The notes: generated by a model from the sequence alone, not told the origin. Positions 1 through 7,109 are shown, numbered from the stretch's first letter. The stretch is 19,356 nt of DNA from Lachnospiraceae bacterium UBA935 (GCA_002293525.1 DBDJ01000004.1:1-19356), one strand, 5' to 3'. Made by a program: numbers and translations.

Positions 1-298
1 TGCAAGAAGTATATCATACCCTCTTGAGAGTAGCAACATGAATTTTGGGATTAACGGAATCTGTTTATTAAAAATCCTTATTTCCGAATATTGATATATG
101 ATATGTCATTTGAAATACTAAGAGTGATTAAAACATCCTTGACAAGTTGTCTCAGGTTGGGTGCATTGGGGAATGTTAATAGCGTTTAATGTAATAAAAA
201 TCACTGTCTACTTATTTAGGAAGGAAGTGCGAAGATTTTGAAATTAGTAAAAAAGATGCGCATGAAACCATTAACATTAAAAAATCAATCGATATAAG
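1..298. other. AT-rich intergenic stretch, no gene recognised
   Basis: No convincing coding region is visible on either strand. A 19-codon plus-strand frame begins with TTG at 238 behind a purine-rich GGAAGGAAG and ends at 297. It could be a gene remnant, but it is too short to call. A TTGACA at 139 lacks a matching -10 box. No hairpin terminator for the minus-strand toxin gene ending at 299 is seen here. Confidence 0.5.
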
Positions 299-676
299 CT
301 AATCGGAGTGTTCTAAAATCATATTAAGTAACTGTTTGTCAGTCATGTTTCCCTGTGCAAGTTCTAATCCAATACAGATAATATCTTCATTAGTAAAATC
401 GGCCTTAATATGGTTTATCTCCAACAGCACCAACATCACAAAAGTGCCGAGTCTCTTATTCCCATCCACAAAAGGATGATTGCATACAAGAGAAAACGTG
501 GTACGCGCAATCTTCGCTGCTGCCGACGGATAAAACTCAACTTCGTCAAACGTCTGAAACGGAGTAGCCAAAGCGGAATCCAACAAAGCCTCATCTCGGA
601 TTCCGTCAAGACCGCCCGTACTGTCCAACAGCATTTTGTGAAGCCGTTTGATTTGTTCTTTGCTCAGCGTAATCAT
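299..676 (-). CDS. doc: Doc/Fic-family toxin of a type II toxin-antitoxin pair
   Basis: This 125-residue protein matches the length of the death-on-curing (Doc) family. The Fic signature reads HPFVDGNKR at about residues 67-75 and carries the Doc-type lysine (GNKR) in place of the glycine of AMP-transferring Fic enzymes (GNGR). Characterised Doc proteins phosphorylate elongation factor Tu and stop translation; that this copy does so is inference. The leading segment with 'TGGLDGIRDEALLDSAL' is also typical of the family. The start ATG overlaps the antitoxin stop codon in an ATGA, so the two are translationally coupled, antitoxin first. No truncation is seen, and the catalytic histidine (H67) is present. 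Confidence 0.92.
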   Translation of the reverse strand: MITLSKEQIKRLHKMLLDSTGGLDGIRDEALLDSALATPFQTFDEVEFYPSAAAKIARTTFSLVCNHPFVDGNKRLGTFVMLVLLEINHIKADFTNEDIICIGLELAQGNMTDKQLLNMILEHSD

Positions 677-915
677 TTCGCCAACTCTTCAAATGCCTTG
701 ATGTGTTTAGCCAGTATGCTTATTGCCGCTGTGTTCACATCCGTATCGTCGGCGATAGTGTTTTGTTGGAATAGAGCGTAATCCAATAAAACGTATCTTG
801 GGGCATTATTTTTGAGAATAAGCGCAGTACCCTTTTCATCAACCAGTCTGGCCACCTTAGAAAAATTCTGATTGGCTTCGGATATTGAAACCAAGTTATC
901 AATGTTAATATTCAT
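673..915 (-). CDS. phd: Phd/YefM-family antitoxin
   Basis: This 80-residue protein has the Phd/YefM N-terminal DNA-binding fold. The segment 'VSISEANQNFSKVARLVDEKG' (about residues 10-30) is followed by a short beta segment, 'ALILKNNAPRYVLLDY'. The C-terminal part is the region that in Phd folds onto Doc and blocks its active site. Phd proteins also bind their own promoter, so autoregulation with the toxin as co-repressor is likely from family knowledge. The start is supported by AGGAG at 924-928, 8 bases upstream. It is the first gene of a two-gene operon whose downstream partner overlaps by 4 bp. Confidence 0.9.
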   Translation of the reverse strand: MNINIDNLVSISEANQNFSKVARLVDEKGTALILKNNAPRYVLLDYALFQQNTIADDTDVNTAAISILAKHIKAFEELAK

Positions 916-934
916 AAAATCATCTCCTGTGAAC

Positions 935-963
935 AGTATACCCCGTTTTTAGGATAAATGCAA
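935..963 (-). promoter_or_regulatory. Predicted sigma-A promoter of phd-doc
   Basis: Read on the minus strand, TTGCAT (958-963), a 17-bp spacer and TATACT (935-940) lie just upstream of the antitoxin AGGAG. The -35 box touches the end of the decayed DUF1016 gene, whose stop is at 965-967. Confidence 0.6.
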
Positions 964-964
964 C

Positions 965-1238
965 CTAAAAACTCAACCCCTCACCGATGATAGCTGCAAT
1001 TTCTTCTGGCGAAGGCAAAATGGAACGCATATTCCGGCAGATTATTATCTCTCTGGACAGGTACAATACAGTGTGGCAACAAATTTCCCCCAACCCTGTT
1101 CGCGTTCAATTTCCCCGCCGATTTCCCAGTAAAGTTGTATCAGTTCAGCGTTGACCTTTCTCATTGCCTCATACTGGCGGCGATAAATAAGATCTTTAAT
1201 TAAATGAATCCGCTATAAATTGCCAATCCCGTCTCCAT
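965..1238 (-). pseudogene. Remnant of a DUF1016 (YhcG-type PD-(D/E)XK) nuclease gene
   Basis: Conceptual translation in three minus-strand frames gives pieces of one protein. An ATG at 1238 starts 'METGLAIYSGFI' and hits a stop. A neighbouring frame then continues 'KDLIYRRQYEAMRKV' and 'NAELIQLYWEIGGEI', the N-terminal signature of DUF1016/YhcG proteins. After 'EQGWGKF' this frame degenerates and stops. A last frame gives 'LPSPEEIAAIIGEGL' and stops at 965-967, which could be the C-terminal tail. Full-length members are several hundred residues, so most of the gene, including the nuclease core, is missing. Members occur in phage and restriction-associated loci. The N-terminal match is confident and the tail assignment is tentative. 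The 1239-1465 stretch upstream holds nothing recognisable. Confidence 0.75.
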
Positions 1239-1465
1239 TATTCTTATTTTATACAGGACTGTACCTATTGCAGCTGCAATAGTATCGATGCAGAAAAATA
1301 GAGTGTGAACAGCAGATTCGACCAACCACCTGCCATCACAACGCGAAATGGTTGCAGCAAGCATTTCCATAGAACCATAGAAATAGAAGGAAAATTGTGA
1401 CGGTTGGTGTCAAGAGGATAAACCACCCTGGCATTATAGTTTTGCCAAATATGGCGTAGGTCTTC

Positions 1466-1918
1466 TTAATTGTTTGAATGTATATAATAAAGAATACATT
1501 TTGAGAGATCTACATAATAAACCTCATAATTATCATATTTCCCATACAAGCTGTCACCACTTTTTTCCCCTTCTTTTGAAACGATATAATAATAATCCCC
1601 TTCTTTAATTTGTGACTGATAATAAAAATCATAGTTATCATAATAGCTTTGATGTTCGACCCAGCCGTTGAAGTTTTCAAAATAACTCTTTATATTTTCA
1701 ATATTAGATTCCGTGACCAGTGTAAAATTGTTATGAGTTTCAAATTTTTGGATACTATCCTCATCATAAAAATACTTACAATAATCAGTATAATCTTGAT
1801 ATCCTTCTCCATAATACGATTCTTTCGATATATATTCAGGTATTAACTCCGCTTCGCCACAACCAAACAACAAGAGCCCCGTACCTATAAAAATTAGCAA
1901 GATAAGTAATTTATTCAA
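1466..1918 (-). CDS. Small predicted lipoprotein, function unknown
   Basis: I do not recognise the family. Starting at the TTG at 1918, the 150-residue product opens with M-N-K, a hydrophobic stretch and a lipobox-like 'LLFGC' with the cysteine at residue 20. It is therefore probably a lipid-anchored surface protein processed by signal peptidase II. The start is chosen because AAGGTGAGG (1928-1936) lies 9 bases upstream. A longer frame from the TTG at 1951 would bury that site inside the coding sequence. The mature part is acidic and very tyrosine-rich ('YYGEGYQDYTDYCKYFYDED', 'YYDNYDFYYQ'), with no repeats or catalytic motif. It stands alone with its own promoter. Confidence 0.72.
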   Translation of the reverse strand: MNKLLILLIFIGTGLLLFGCGEAELIPEYISKESYYGEGYQDYTDYCKYFYDEDSIQKFETHNNFTLVTESNIENIKSYFENFNGWVEHQSYYDNYDFYYQSQIKEGDYYYIVSKEGEKSGDSLYGKYDNYEVYYVDLSKCILYYIHSNN

Positions 1919-1960
1919 AAGCAAGAACCTCACCTTAAAAAATTTAATCAACTATATAAT

Positions 1961-1989
1961 ATTGTACTACAAAGGTGGCATATATTCAA
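1961..1989 (-). promoter_or_regulatory. Predicted sigma-A promoter of the lipoprotein gene
   Basis: On the minus strand, TTGAAT (1984-1989), a 17-bp spacer and TACAAT (1961-1966) precede the AAGGTGAGG ribosome binding site by about 25 bases. Confidence 0.6.
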
Positions 1990-1996
1990 CAGATAA

Positions 1997-2119
1997 GTCA
2001 GGCCAGACCTGCCATCCCGCCTGAGTCAGGCCAGATCACACCTGAGATCCGTCATGTATAGGCCATGCGATCCGCCTATGAGAACCGCCATGAGAACCTG
2101 TGTAAAGCCATGAGATCCG
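1997..2119. repeat. Cluster of short degenerate direct repeats
   Basis: The 11-mer GTCAGGCCAGA occurs at 1997-2007 and 2025-2035. It is followed by a run of related units: GAGATCCG near 2044, GCGATCCG near 2067, ATGAGAACC at 2078-2086 and 2090-2098, and ATGAGATCC at 2110-2118. The block is more GC-rich than its surroundings and has no open frame of note. It looks like a decayed tandem repeat or a much-mutated short element between two divergently read genes. Confidence 0.55.
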
Positions 2120-2158
2120 TTGGCACTGAAAAGGTTCAAAAATATTCATTTATAGGCA

Positions 2159-2187
2159 TTGACAAAATCGACACGCATGTCTATAAT
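2159..2187 (+). promoter_or_regulatory. Consensus sigma-A promoter of the TetR-GNAT operon
   Basis: TTGACA (2159-2164), a 17-bp spacer and TATAAT (2182-2187) match both hexamers and the spacing exactly. Both half-palindromes of the operator entry fall on or next to it, so a bound repressor would block polymerase. Confidence 0.85.
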
Positions 2188-2208
2188 ATTAATAGACACG
2201 CGTGTCGA
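2168..2208. promoter_or_regulatory. Double palindromic operator, probably for the adjacent TetR protein
   Basis: A 41-bp imperfect palindrome contains two 12-bp palindromes. GACACGCGTGTC at 2195-2206 is perfect, and GACACGCATGTC at 2170-2181 has one changed base. Their centres are 25 bp apart. The left site lies inside the -35/-10 spacer and the right one covers the likely transcription start. TetR-family regulators commonly bind such paired palindromes in their own promoters, so autorepression is the natural inference. Confidence 0.8.
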
Positions 2209-2227
2209 AAATGAAGGGTGGTGAACG

Positions 2228-2812
2228 ATGACTATAAAAAAAGAAAAAACAAGAGAATTTATCATTGATATGTCATACCCCCTTTTCGCGAAAAACGGCT
2301 TCAATAAGATCACGATGAAAGATATATGCGAAGCAACAAAGCTGAGCCGAGGAGGTCTGTACAGCCATTTTTCAAGCACAAGAAAAATATTTGAAGCAAT
2401 ACTTGAAAAGCTAAGTCATAAAGAAGAAATTAATTTTTATGAGGAGATGGAAAACAGCATTCCTGCGACAGTAATTATGAATCGCGCACTGGTGCTTATG
2501 GAATATGAGATGAATCATCCGGAAGATTCATTAAGCCTTGCGATGTACGAATATTCCGGCAGCGTAGAGTCCGGCCTGATGCAGCACTTCAATAAAATCA
2601 GTGTAGAGAAATGGACAGCACTCATTCAGTATGGGCTTGAACGCGGCGAATTCTACAATGTCAATGTAGATGAATTGGTACAAGTTATTCTGTACACCTA
2701 TCAGGGCATCCGCATGTGGAGCAGAATCATACCAATGTCACCTGATGTGTTCGCATCAATTACGAATCATATAAAAAATCAACTATATGGAGAAAAAAAC
2801 GATGGTATTTAA
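2228..2812 (+). CDS. TetR/AcrR-family transcriptional regulator
   Basis: This 194-residue protein has an N-terminal TetR DNA-binding domain. Helix 1 is around 'TREFIIDMSYPLFAKNGF'. The helix-turn-helix 'ITMKDICEATKLSRGGLYSHF' lies at about residues 27-47. The remaining three quarters is helical and divergent, as expected for the ligand-binding and dimerisation domain, and the ligand cannot be read from it. The start ATG is preceded by AAGGGTGGTG at a suitable distance. The gene overlaps the acetyltransferase gene at its 3' end, so the two form an operon. The operator palindromes in the promoter argue for autorepression relieved by a ligand, possibly a small molecule that the acetyltransferase modifies; that link is inference. 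Confidence 0.92.
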   Translation: MTIKKEKTREFIIDMSYPLFAKNGFNKITMKDICEATKLSRGGLYSHFSSTRKIFEAILEKLSHKEEINFYEEMENSIPATVIMNRALVLMEYEMNHPEDSLSLAMYEYSGSVESGLMQHFNKISVEKWTALIQYGLERGEFYNVNVDELVQVILYTYQGIRMWSRIIPMSPDVFASITNHIKNQLYGEKNDGI

Positions 2813-3356
2813 AACAGAAAGATTAATCCTGCGTCCGTGGAAGGAAACAGATGCCGAGAGTCTATATCAATATGCCAAAGATCCTGCGGTTGGACCAATT
2901 GCCGGCTGGCCTGTTCACACAAGTGTAGAGAACAGCCTTGAAATTATCAAGAATGTCCTATCAGCCTCGGAAACCTATGCGGTATGCCGAAAGGAAGATA
3001 ATATAGCAATCGGAAGTATTGGTCTGATCTCGCCCATGCAGTCCCATACAACGGTCGCCGATGATGAAATAGAGATAGGATATTGGATCGGAGTTCCTTT
3101 CTGGGGCCGTGGATATATTCCTGAAGCTGTACGTGAATTACAAAGACACGCCTTTGAAGAGCTGGGCTGCCAAGCGCTATGGTGCGGATATTACGACAGC
3201 AACGAAAAATCCAGACGCTGTCAAGAGAAATGTGGGTTTACTTATCATCATACTGAGGAGAATAAACCATGCGCCTTGATGGGTGATGACAGAACAGAAC
3301 ATTTCACTTACCTTACCAAAGAAGAGTGGGAGAGGGCCCATCACCCCGCCGATTGA
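2802..3356 (+). CDS. GNAT-family N-acetyltransferase (RimJ/RimL-like)
   Basis: This protein of about 184 residues opens with the RimJ/RimL-type 'TERLILRPWKETDAESLY'. Mid-protein it has the acetyl-CoA-binding motif A, 'IGYWIGVPFWGRGYIPEAV', with the R/Q-x-x-G-x-G/A loop realised as 'WGRGYI'. Motif B follows around 'YYDSNEKSRRCQEKCGF'. Family members acetylate protein N-termini, antibiotics or small metabolites, and the acceptor here is unknown. The start at 2802 is preferred over the ATG at 2787 because GGAG (2789-2792) sits 9 bases before it and would lie inside the longer version. It overlaps the TetR gene by 11 bp, which suggests translational coupling and shared control. Confidence 0.9.
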   Translation: MVFKTERLILRPWKETDAESLYQYAKDPAVGPIAGWPVHTSVENSLEIIKNVLSASETYAVCRKEDNIAIGSIGLISPMQSHTTVADDEIEIGYWIGVPFWGRGYIPEAVRELQRHAFEELGCQALWCGYYDSNEKSRRCQEKCGFTYHHTEENKPCALMGDDRTEHFTYLTKEEWERAHHPAD

Positions 3357-3397
3357 TCAGTTGCTCCGTCGCGATTAAAAAATCTCTCCGAGGGAAG

Positions 3398-3642
3398 GTG
3401 GAAGAAATTTATCATGGGAGGACATTTTGTAAGGACGCACAGGAGAAATATTTCTTACTGATTTTGAGGACATACGTAGCTTTATCAACAATTTTGAGCC
3501 TTGGGATAAAGTGGATACTGAAATATTTGATGATAGCTTAGAGTGGGTAATCGCAGTTACGCATGAAGACGTTTCAAAGGTATTTGGTCTTAGTGTTACA
3601 ATTGACGAGTATGATTACCAAAAAGATTTGATGCAAAGATAA
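3398..3642 (+). pseudogene. Frameshifted small ORF, function unknown
   Basis: Two overlapping frames read as one small acidic protein if a single shift is allowed near 3450. The first, from a GTG at 3398 after GAGGGAAG, gives 'VEEIYHGRTFCKDAQEKYF'. The second gives 'LTDFEDIRSFINNFEPWDK', continues through 'IFDDSLEWVIAVTHEDV' and stops at 3640-3642. Without the shift the first frame runs into low-complexity hydrophobic sequence, and the second has no start codon after the stop at 3430-3432. Joined, it would be about 80 residues. I do not recognise the family. It could also be an intact gene with a sequencing error. Confidence 0.5.
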
Positions 3643-3647
3643 AATCC

Positions 3648-3896
3648 ATGGAATACAGCGTCCGCACCTCCGCCTATATGCCACCGCCTTTGCTAATGTT
3701 TATCTGCATGAGTGTTATTTTATTTCTTAATCGTCTTTTCAGCGATGTGATTATTGCATCTTTTGGTGCTTCCGGTTTTATTATCCTGGCATTGCCAAAA
3801 GTCAGCGGTTCCCGTACAAGAAATGTCATCGGCGGTTATATATGCGGGGTTCTGGCAGGAGCACTTCTGGCATTTTCCGGAACCAGGATTACATAG
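3648..3896 (+). pseudogene. 5' fragment of an HPP-family membrane protein gene
   Basis: The 82-residue reading frame resembles the first part of HPP-family integral membrane proteins. It has a hydrophobic segment ('LLMFICMSVILFLNRLF'), then 'IIASFGASGFIILALPKVSG', 'RTRNVIGGYICGVLAGALL' and an abrupt end. The 'ASFGAS...LP...RNVIGG' core is the recognisable signature. Family members are usually roughly twice this length with four or more membrane segments, so the C-terminal half is missing. There is no clear ribosome binding site before the ATG. The frame stops about 40 bp before the palindromic element at 3937, so truncation may be connected with that element or with local decay. Confidence 0.68.
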
Positions 3897-3936
3897 ATGA
3901 CCTGGTGTAGTCCTAACGAAAAAGTGGTGGCCGCAA

Positions 3937-4120
3937 GGCTCGGGGGACGGAGGGCTGGACGGTCGGTTTTCTCGGCGGACGCTTTAAGTGCCAACGCAGA
4001 GGAAACCAATGAAAGTGGAGCCCCTCTGGGCGAGACTTGAATGCTCTGAGTTCCTCGGAGTGCTATAAACGCCGCGTCCAGAGAGAAAAGCCGACCGTCC
4101 AGCCCTCCGTCCCACGAGCC
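3937..4120. repeat. Palindromic interspersed element, copy 1
   Basis: A left arm (3937-3982) and a right arm (4074-4120) are near-perfect inverted copies sharing a core of GGAGGGCTGGACGGTCGG. They can pair over about 45 bp. The 91-bp middle contains a smaller GCCC-CTCT-GGGC hairpin. The reverse strand of the right half matches copy 2 near 14615-14769 for more than 100 bp, so this is a repeated unit and not an isolated hairpin. No reading frame is maintained. It resembles a miniature inverted-repeat element or a structured RNA; terminal target duplications were not evident. Confidence 0.8.
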
Positions 4121-4244
4121 CTCCCCCCCGCTCTTATTTTTGAATACTATAGTAAATTAGTCCTGGATATGGTAAAATAATGATTGCTTGCGGCCAAACA
4201 GGCAGTGCGTTGCCAAAACACCGGCCGGTGCAGATAGGAAAACC

Positions 4245-5567
4245 ATGACGGAAAAGAAATGGAAACTTAATGTAATCTTGTTTTTAGCCAGCCAGTGCAT
4301 TACCTTGTTTGGTTCAATGCTGGTATATTATGCCATAATGTGGCATATCACCCTGGAAACCCAGTCGGGAGTGATGATGGCCGTGATTACCGCCGTAGGA
4401 ACCCTGCCGATGTTTTTTATATCGCCTTTCAGCGGAGTCTGGGCCGACCGCTATAATAAGAAGCATATTATCAACATAGCAGATGCTGCCATAGCCGTGG
4501 TAACGCTGGTTATGGCGATCATTTTTTCGGTGGGCATCGAATTGAATGCGATGCTCATTATTTGTCTGGCCGTGCGGTCTTTGGGGCAAGGTGTCCAGAC
4601 ACCGGCTGTCAATGCGCTGGTTCCTGAGCTGGCACCGCCGGAACATCTGACCCGGGTGAACGGAATCAACGGAGGAATCCAGTCATTGGTCATGTTCGCA
4701 GCTCCGGTGGCCGGCGCCGCGCTGTTAGCCGTCGCCCCGATTCATGTTTTGATGTTTATTGACGTAATCACGGCTGTCATCGGCATCACGGTCCTGCTGC
4801 TTTGTGTCAAGGTTCCGGCCCGTGCGCCGAAGGAGCGGGATCCGGCAGAAGATGCTGCACTCCGTGGCGTGGAAACGTCCGGATCGGGAGAAGACTCCCG
4901 TAAAGCGGGTAAGGGCGGAGGAGCAGGGCAGTATTTCCAAGAAATGGCGGAAGGGATCCGTTATGTCAGAGATAAGAAAATCCTGGTTAAATTCCTGGCC
5001 TTAAGTGCGGTCTTTAATATCCTGGCAGCTCCTTATGCCACCATGACACCGCTGCAAGTGGCCCGCGATTTTGGGGGCAGCAGCTGGAACTTTCTGAATA
5101 TATCTTTTGGCCCCGAGCAGCAGCTGGCGGCAGTCGAGGTCGTCTTCTTTATCGGCATGATGCTGGGCGGCCTGCTAATCGGCGTGTGGGGCGGATTCAA
5201 GAATAAAAGCCATACGATGGCGCTTTCGACCTTCTTATTGGGGCTCGGCACCATCAGCCTGGGACTCATAACGGATTTCTCGGTCTATCTGATCTGCATG
5301 GGTCTGTCGGGGGTGGTGATGAACCTCTTTAACCCGCCTATGATGGCGACCCTCCAGACCAATGTGGATGGAGCGTATATGGGAAGGGTATTTTCAGTCC
5401 TGACCATGGTATCCAGCGTGATGATGCCGCTGGGCATGGTACTGTGGGGTCCCCTGGGTGACAGGGTGTCAATTGACGGGATCCTGATCGGGACGGGGGC
5501 CGGTATTTTGCTGATGGGTTTTGTGTTTATCTTTGATCAGACGTTGCTGAAGGCCGGAAAGCAGTAG
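4245..5567 (+). CDS. Major facilitator superfamily efflux transporter (drug exporter, Mef-like)
   Basis: This membrane protein of about 440 residues has the 12-segment MFS pattern. The loop between segments 2 and 3 carries the MFS motif A as 'GVWADRYNKKHI'. A long charged cytoplasmic loop ('PARAPKERDPAEDAALRGVE' and onward) separates the two halves. The overall sequence pattern is that of the DHA3 group, which includes macrolide exporters such as MefA. The cargo is not predictable. The ATG at 4245 is preferred because AGGA (4236-4239) lies 5 bases upstream. An upstream in-frame TTG at 4188 would add 19 polar residues before the first helix. The 3' end overlaps the convergent kinase gene by 41 bp. 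No terminator is seen. Confidence 0.9.
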   Translation: MTEKKWKLNVILFLASQCITLFGSMLVYYAIMWHITLETQSGVMMAVITAVGTLPMFFISPFSGVWADRYNKKHIINIADAAIAVVTLVMAIIFSVGIELNAMLIICLAVRSLGQGVQTPAVNALVPELAPPEHLTRVNGINGGIQSLVMFAAPVAGAALLAVAPIHVLMFIDVITAVIGITVLLLCVKVPARAPKERDPAEDAALRGVETSGSGEDSRKAGKGGGAGQYFQEMAEGIRYVRDKKILVKFLALSAVFNILAAPYATMTPLQVARDFGGSSWNFLNISFGPEQQLAAVEVVFFIGMMLGGLLIGVWGGFKNKSHTMALSTFLLGLGTISLGLITDFSVYLICMGLSGVVMNLFNPPMMATLQTNVDGAYMGRVFSVLTMVSSVMMPLGMVLWGPLGDRVSIDGILIGTGAGILLMGFVFIFDQTLLKAGKQ

Positions 5568-6435
5568 GAAGAAAAACGGAAAAAACGGAACCTTTTCTCT
5601 CTTGGGAAGCAGCTTTTACATAGCCGCCGCAGGCAATGATGATTTCCCGCGCCAGATACAGTCCTACGCCCACGCCGAGACTGTCAGCTGCGGCGGCCGA
5701 CCGCCAGAAGCGGCCGAATACTTTGGGCAGGTCGGTTTCGGCGATGCCGCGCCCGGTATCTTTCACGTCGATCCGCACGAACATCTCATATTCGCGGACA
5801 GTTACGGTCACGCTGCCGTTTTCCGGGGTATATTTGACGGCATTGTCGATGATATTAAAGAGCGCTTCCGTGCACCAGCGTTTGTCCAACAACGCATACA
5901 CCGGCTGTCCTGCGAATCGGTCATCCCGGGCATCGTCTGTCATCATGCCGGATTCACAGGAGAGCCGGATGTGTTTGGCGGCGGCCAGGCTTAAGCCTTC
6001 GGCTACGGCGGCGTCAACGACATCATAGACATTGCCGACTGTCGGGCTAATGGTCAGGATGCCGTTTTCTAAGCGTGAGGTCTTGACCAGAGCCTGGATG
6101 AGAAAGTCCAGTTTCTCGGCACTTTTGGCTATCTGACCGGCGAGCTTAAGCTGGTCGGTGCTCAGATCCTGTTCCGCCAGTAAGCCGGTATAAAGGGTGA
6201 TGTTGGCAAGCGGTGTTTTCGTCTGATGGGAGATGTCGCTGATCAGGGAACGGATACGATCCTGCTCCTGTTCTGTATGTTCACGGCGAAGCCGCGACTG
6301 CTCCAGGAAACGGGACATTTTCGACTCGATCTTGGAAAACAGTTTTTCATCGTAAGAAACTGCGCTGAATGTTCCGGCCAGCGCGTCGTCAAGCATGGAA
6401 TCCAGTTTTTTTAATAGTCTGCGGCCACATATCAT
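5527..6435 (-). CDS. Soluble sensor histidine kinase of the ABC-linked two-component system
   Basis: The product is about 302 residues and phosphorylates the regulator encoded just upstream. The H-box is 'SDISHQTKTPLANI' with the histidine at about residue 70. N-box 'NIIDNAVKYTP', G1 'DTGRGI', F-box 'FGRFWR' and G2 'GVGLYLA' follow in order. There is no hydrophobic segment before the H-box, only about 60 polar, probably helical residues, so the protein is predicted cytoplasmic. That is unusual next to Bce-type kinases, which have two membrane helices. The start at 6435 gives an ATGA overlap with the regulator stop and has GGTGAG upstream; an ATG at 6450 is also possible. The 3' end overlaps the convergent MFS gene by 41 bp. 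Confidence 0.9.
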   Translation of the reverse strand: MICGRRLLKKLDSMLDDALAGTFSAVSYDEKLFSKIESKMSRFLEQSRLRREHTEQEQDRIRSLISDISHQTKTPLANITLYTGLLAEQDLSTDQLKLAGQIAKSAEKLDFLIQALVKTSRLENGILTISPTVGNVYDVVDAAVAEGLSLAAAKHIRLSCESGMMTDDARDDRFAGQPVYALLDKRWCTEALFNIIDNAVKYTPENGSVTVTVREYEMFVRIDVKDTGRGIAETDLPKVFGRFWRSAAAADSLGVGVGLYLAREIIIACGGYVKAASQERKGSVFSVFLPTAFRPSATSDQR

Positions 6436-7109
6436 AGGCTCACCGCCCATTTATAGCCGATGCGGTGGATGGTTTTGATGAACCGGGGATCTGAGGGATT
6501 GTCTTCGAGCTTGGAACGCAGCCGGCGCACCGAAACCGACAGGGCATTCTCATAAACGTAAACCGTACCGTCCGGCCAGATGTGCTCCAGTAACTGTTCC
6601 CGGGTCAGGATCTGGCCTTTGTTGGCATAGAGGAGCTGGAGCAGCCGTGCTTCGGTTTTGGAGAGTTCAACCGCCCGGCCGTTTTTTTCAAAACGCAGTT
6701 GTTCAAAATCAAACAAGAAGCCGTCGTTGTCAACCGCTGCTTTTGGGATCACGTATCTTCTGAGCAGGGCTTCCATCCGCGCCCGCAGTACCGCTAAGGA
6801 AAACGGCTTGGTCACATAATCGTCAGCACCGGTCTCAAGCCCGGCCACCATGTCCAGCTCGCTGTCATTGGCCGTAAGCATCAGGATCGGTACCGTAAAA
6901 CCGGCGCCCCGCAGCTCGGCGCAGAAAGCCAGGCCGGAGCCGTCCGGCAGGTTGATGTCCAGGATAAATGCGTCCGTCCGGCCCGACTGCAATTGTTGCT
7001 TTGCCTCGCTCAGGCTATGGCAAAGGATAAACTCCCTGTTGTAAGCCGCAAGAGCCAATGCGATCCCGCGGCAGAGAGCAATGTCGTCTTCGAGAATCAA
7101 GATATTCAT
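6432..7109 (-). CDS. OmpR-family response regulator
   Basis: This 225-residue protein has a receiver domain (about 1-115) and a winged-helix output domain (about 130-225). The receiver has the acidic pair D8/D9, phospho-acceptor D51 in 'FILDINLPDG', T79 and K101 in 'YVTKPF'. The output domain has 'ELSKTEARLLQLLYANKGQ', 'TREQLLEHIW' and the recognition region 'ALSVSVRRLRSKLEDNP', ending in 'IHRIGYKW'. All conserved residues are present. GAGG (7120-7123) lies 10 bases before the ATG. It is coupled to the kinase by a 4-bp overlap and lies 126 bp downstream of the ABC permease. Regulators of this branch often control a neighbouring ABC exporter; the repeats at 10667-10695 are the candidate target. 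Confidence 0.94.
   Translation of the reverse strand: MNILILEDDIALCRGIALALAAYNREFILCHSLSEAKQQLQSGRTDAFILDINLPDGSGLAFCAELRGAGFTVPILMLTANDSELDMVAGLETGADDYVTKPFSLAVLRARMEALLRRYVIPKAAVDNDGFLFDFEQLRFEKNGRAVELSKTEARLLQLLYANKGQILTREQLLEHIWPDGTVYVYENALSVSVRRLRSKLEDNPSDPRFIKTIHRIGYKWAVSL

Noticed and set aside
1997..2119. CRISPR array
   Set aside because: The repeats are short, degenerate and unevenly spaced, with no spacers of constant length and no cas genes.
3326..3541. 71-codon plus-strand frame after the acetyltransferase gene as an intact gene
   Set aside because: Its start lies inside the acetyltransferase gene, and its second half is nonsense compared with the protein-like shifted frame.
4188..4244. 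Upstream TTG start for the MFS gene
   Set aside because: It would add 19 polar residues before the first membrane helix, whereas the ATG at 4245 has AGGA at good spacing and begins like related transporters.
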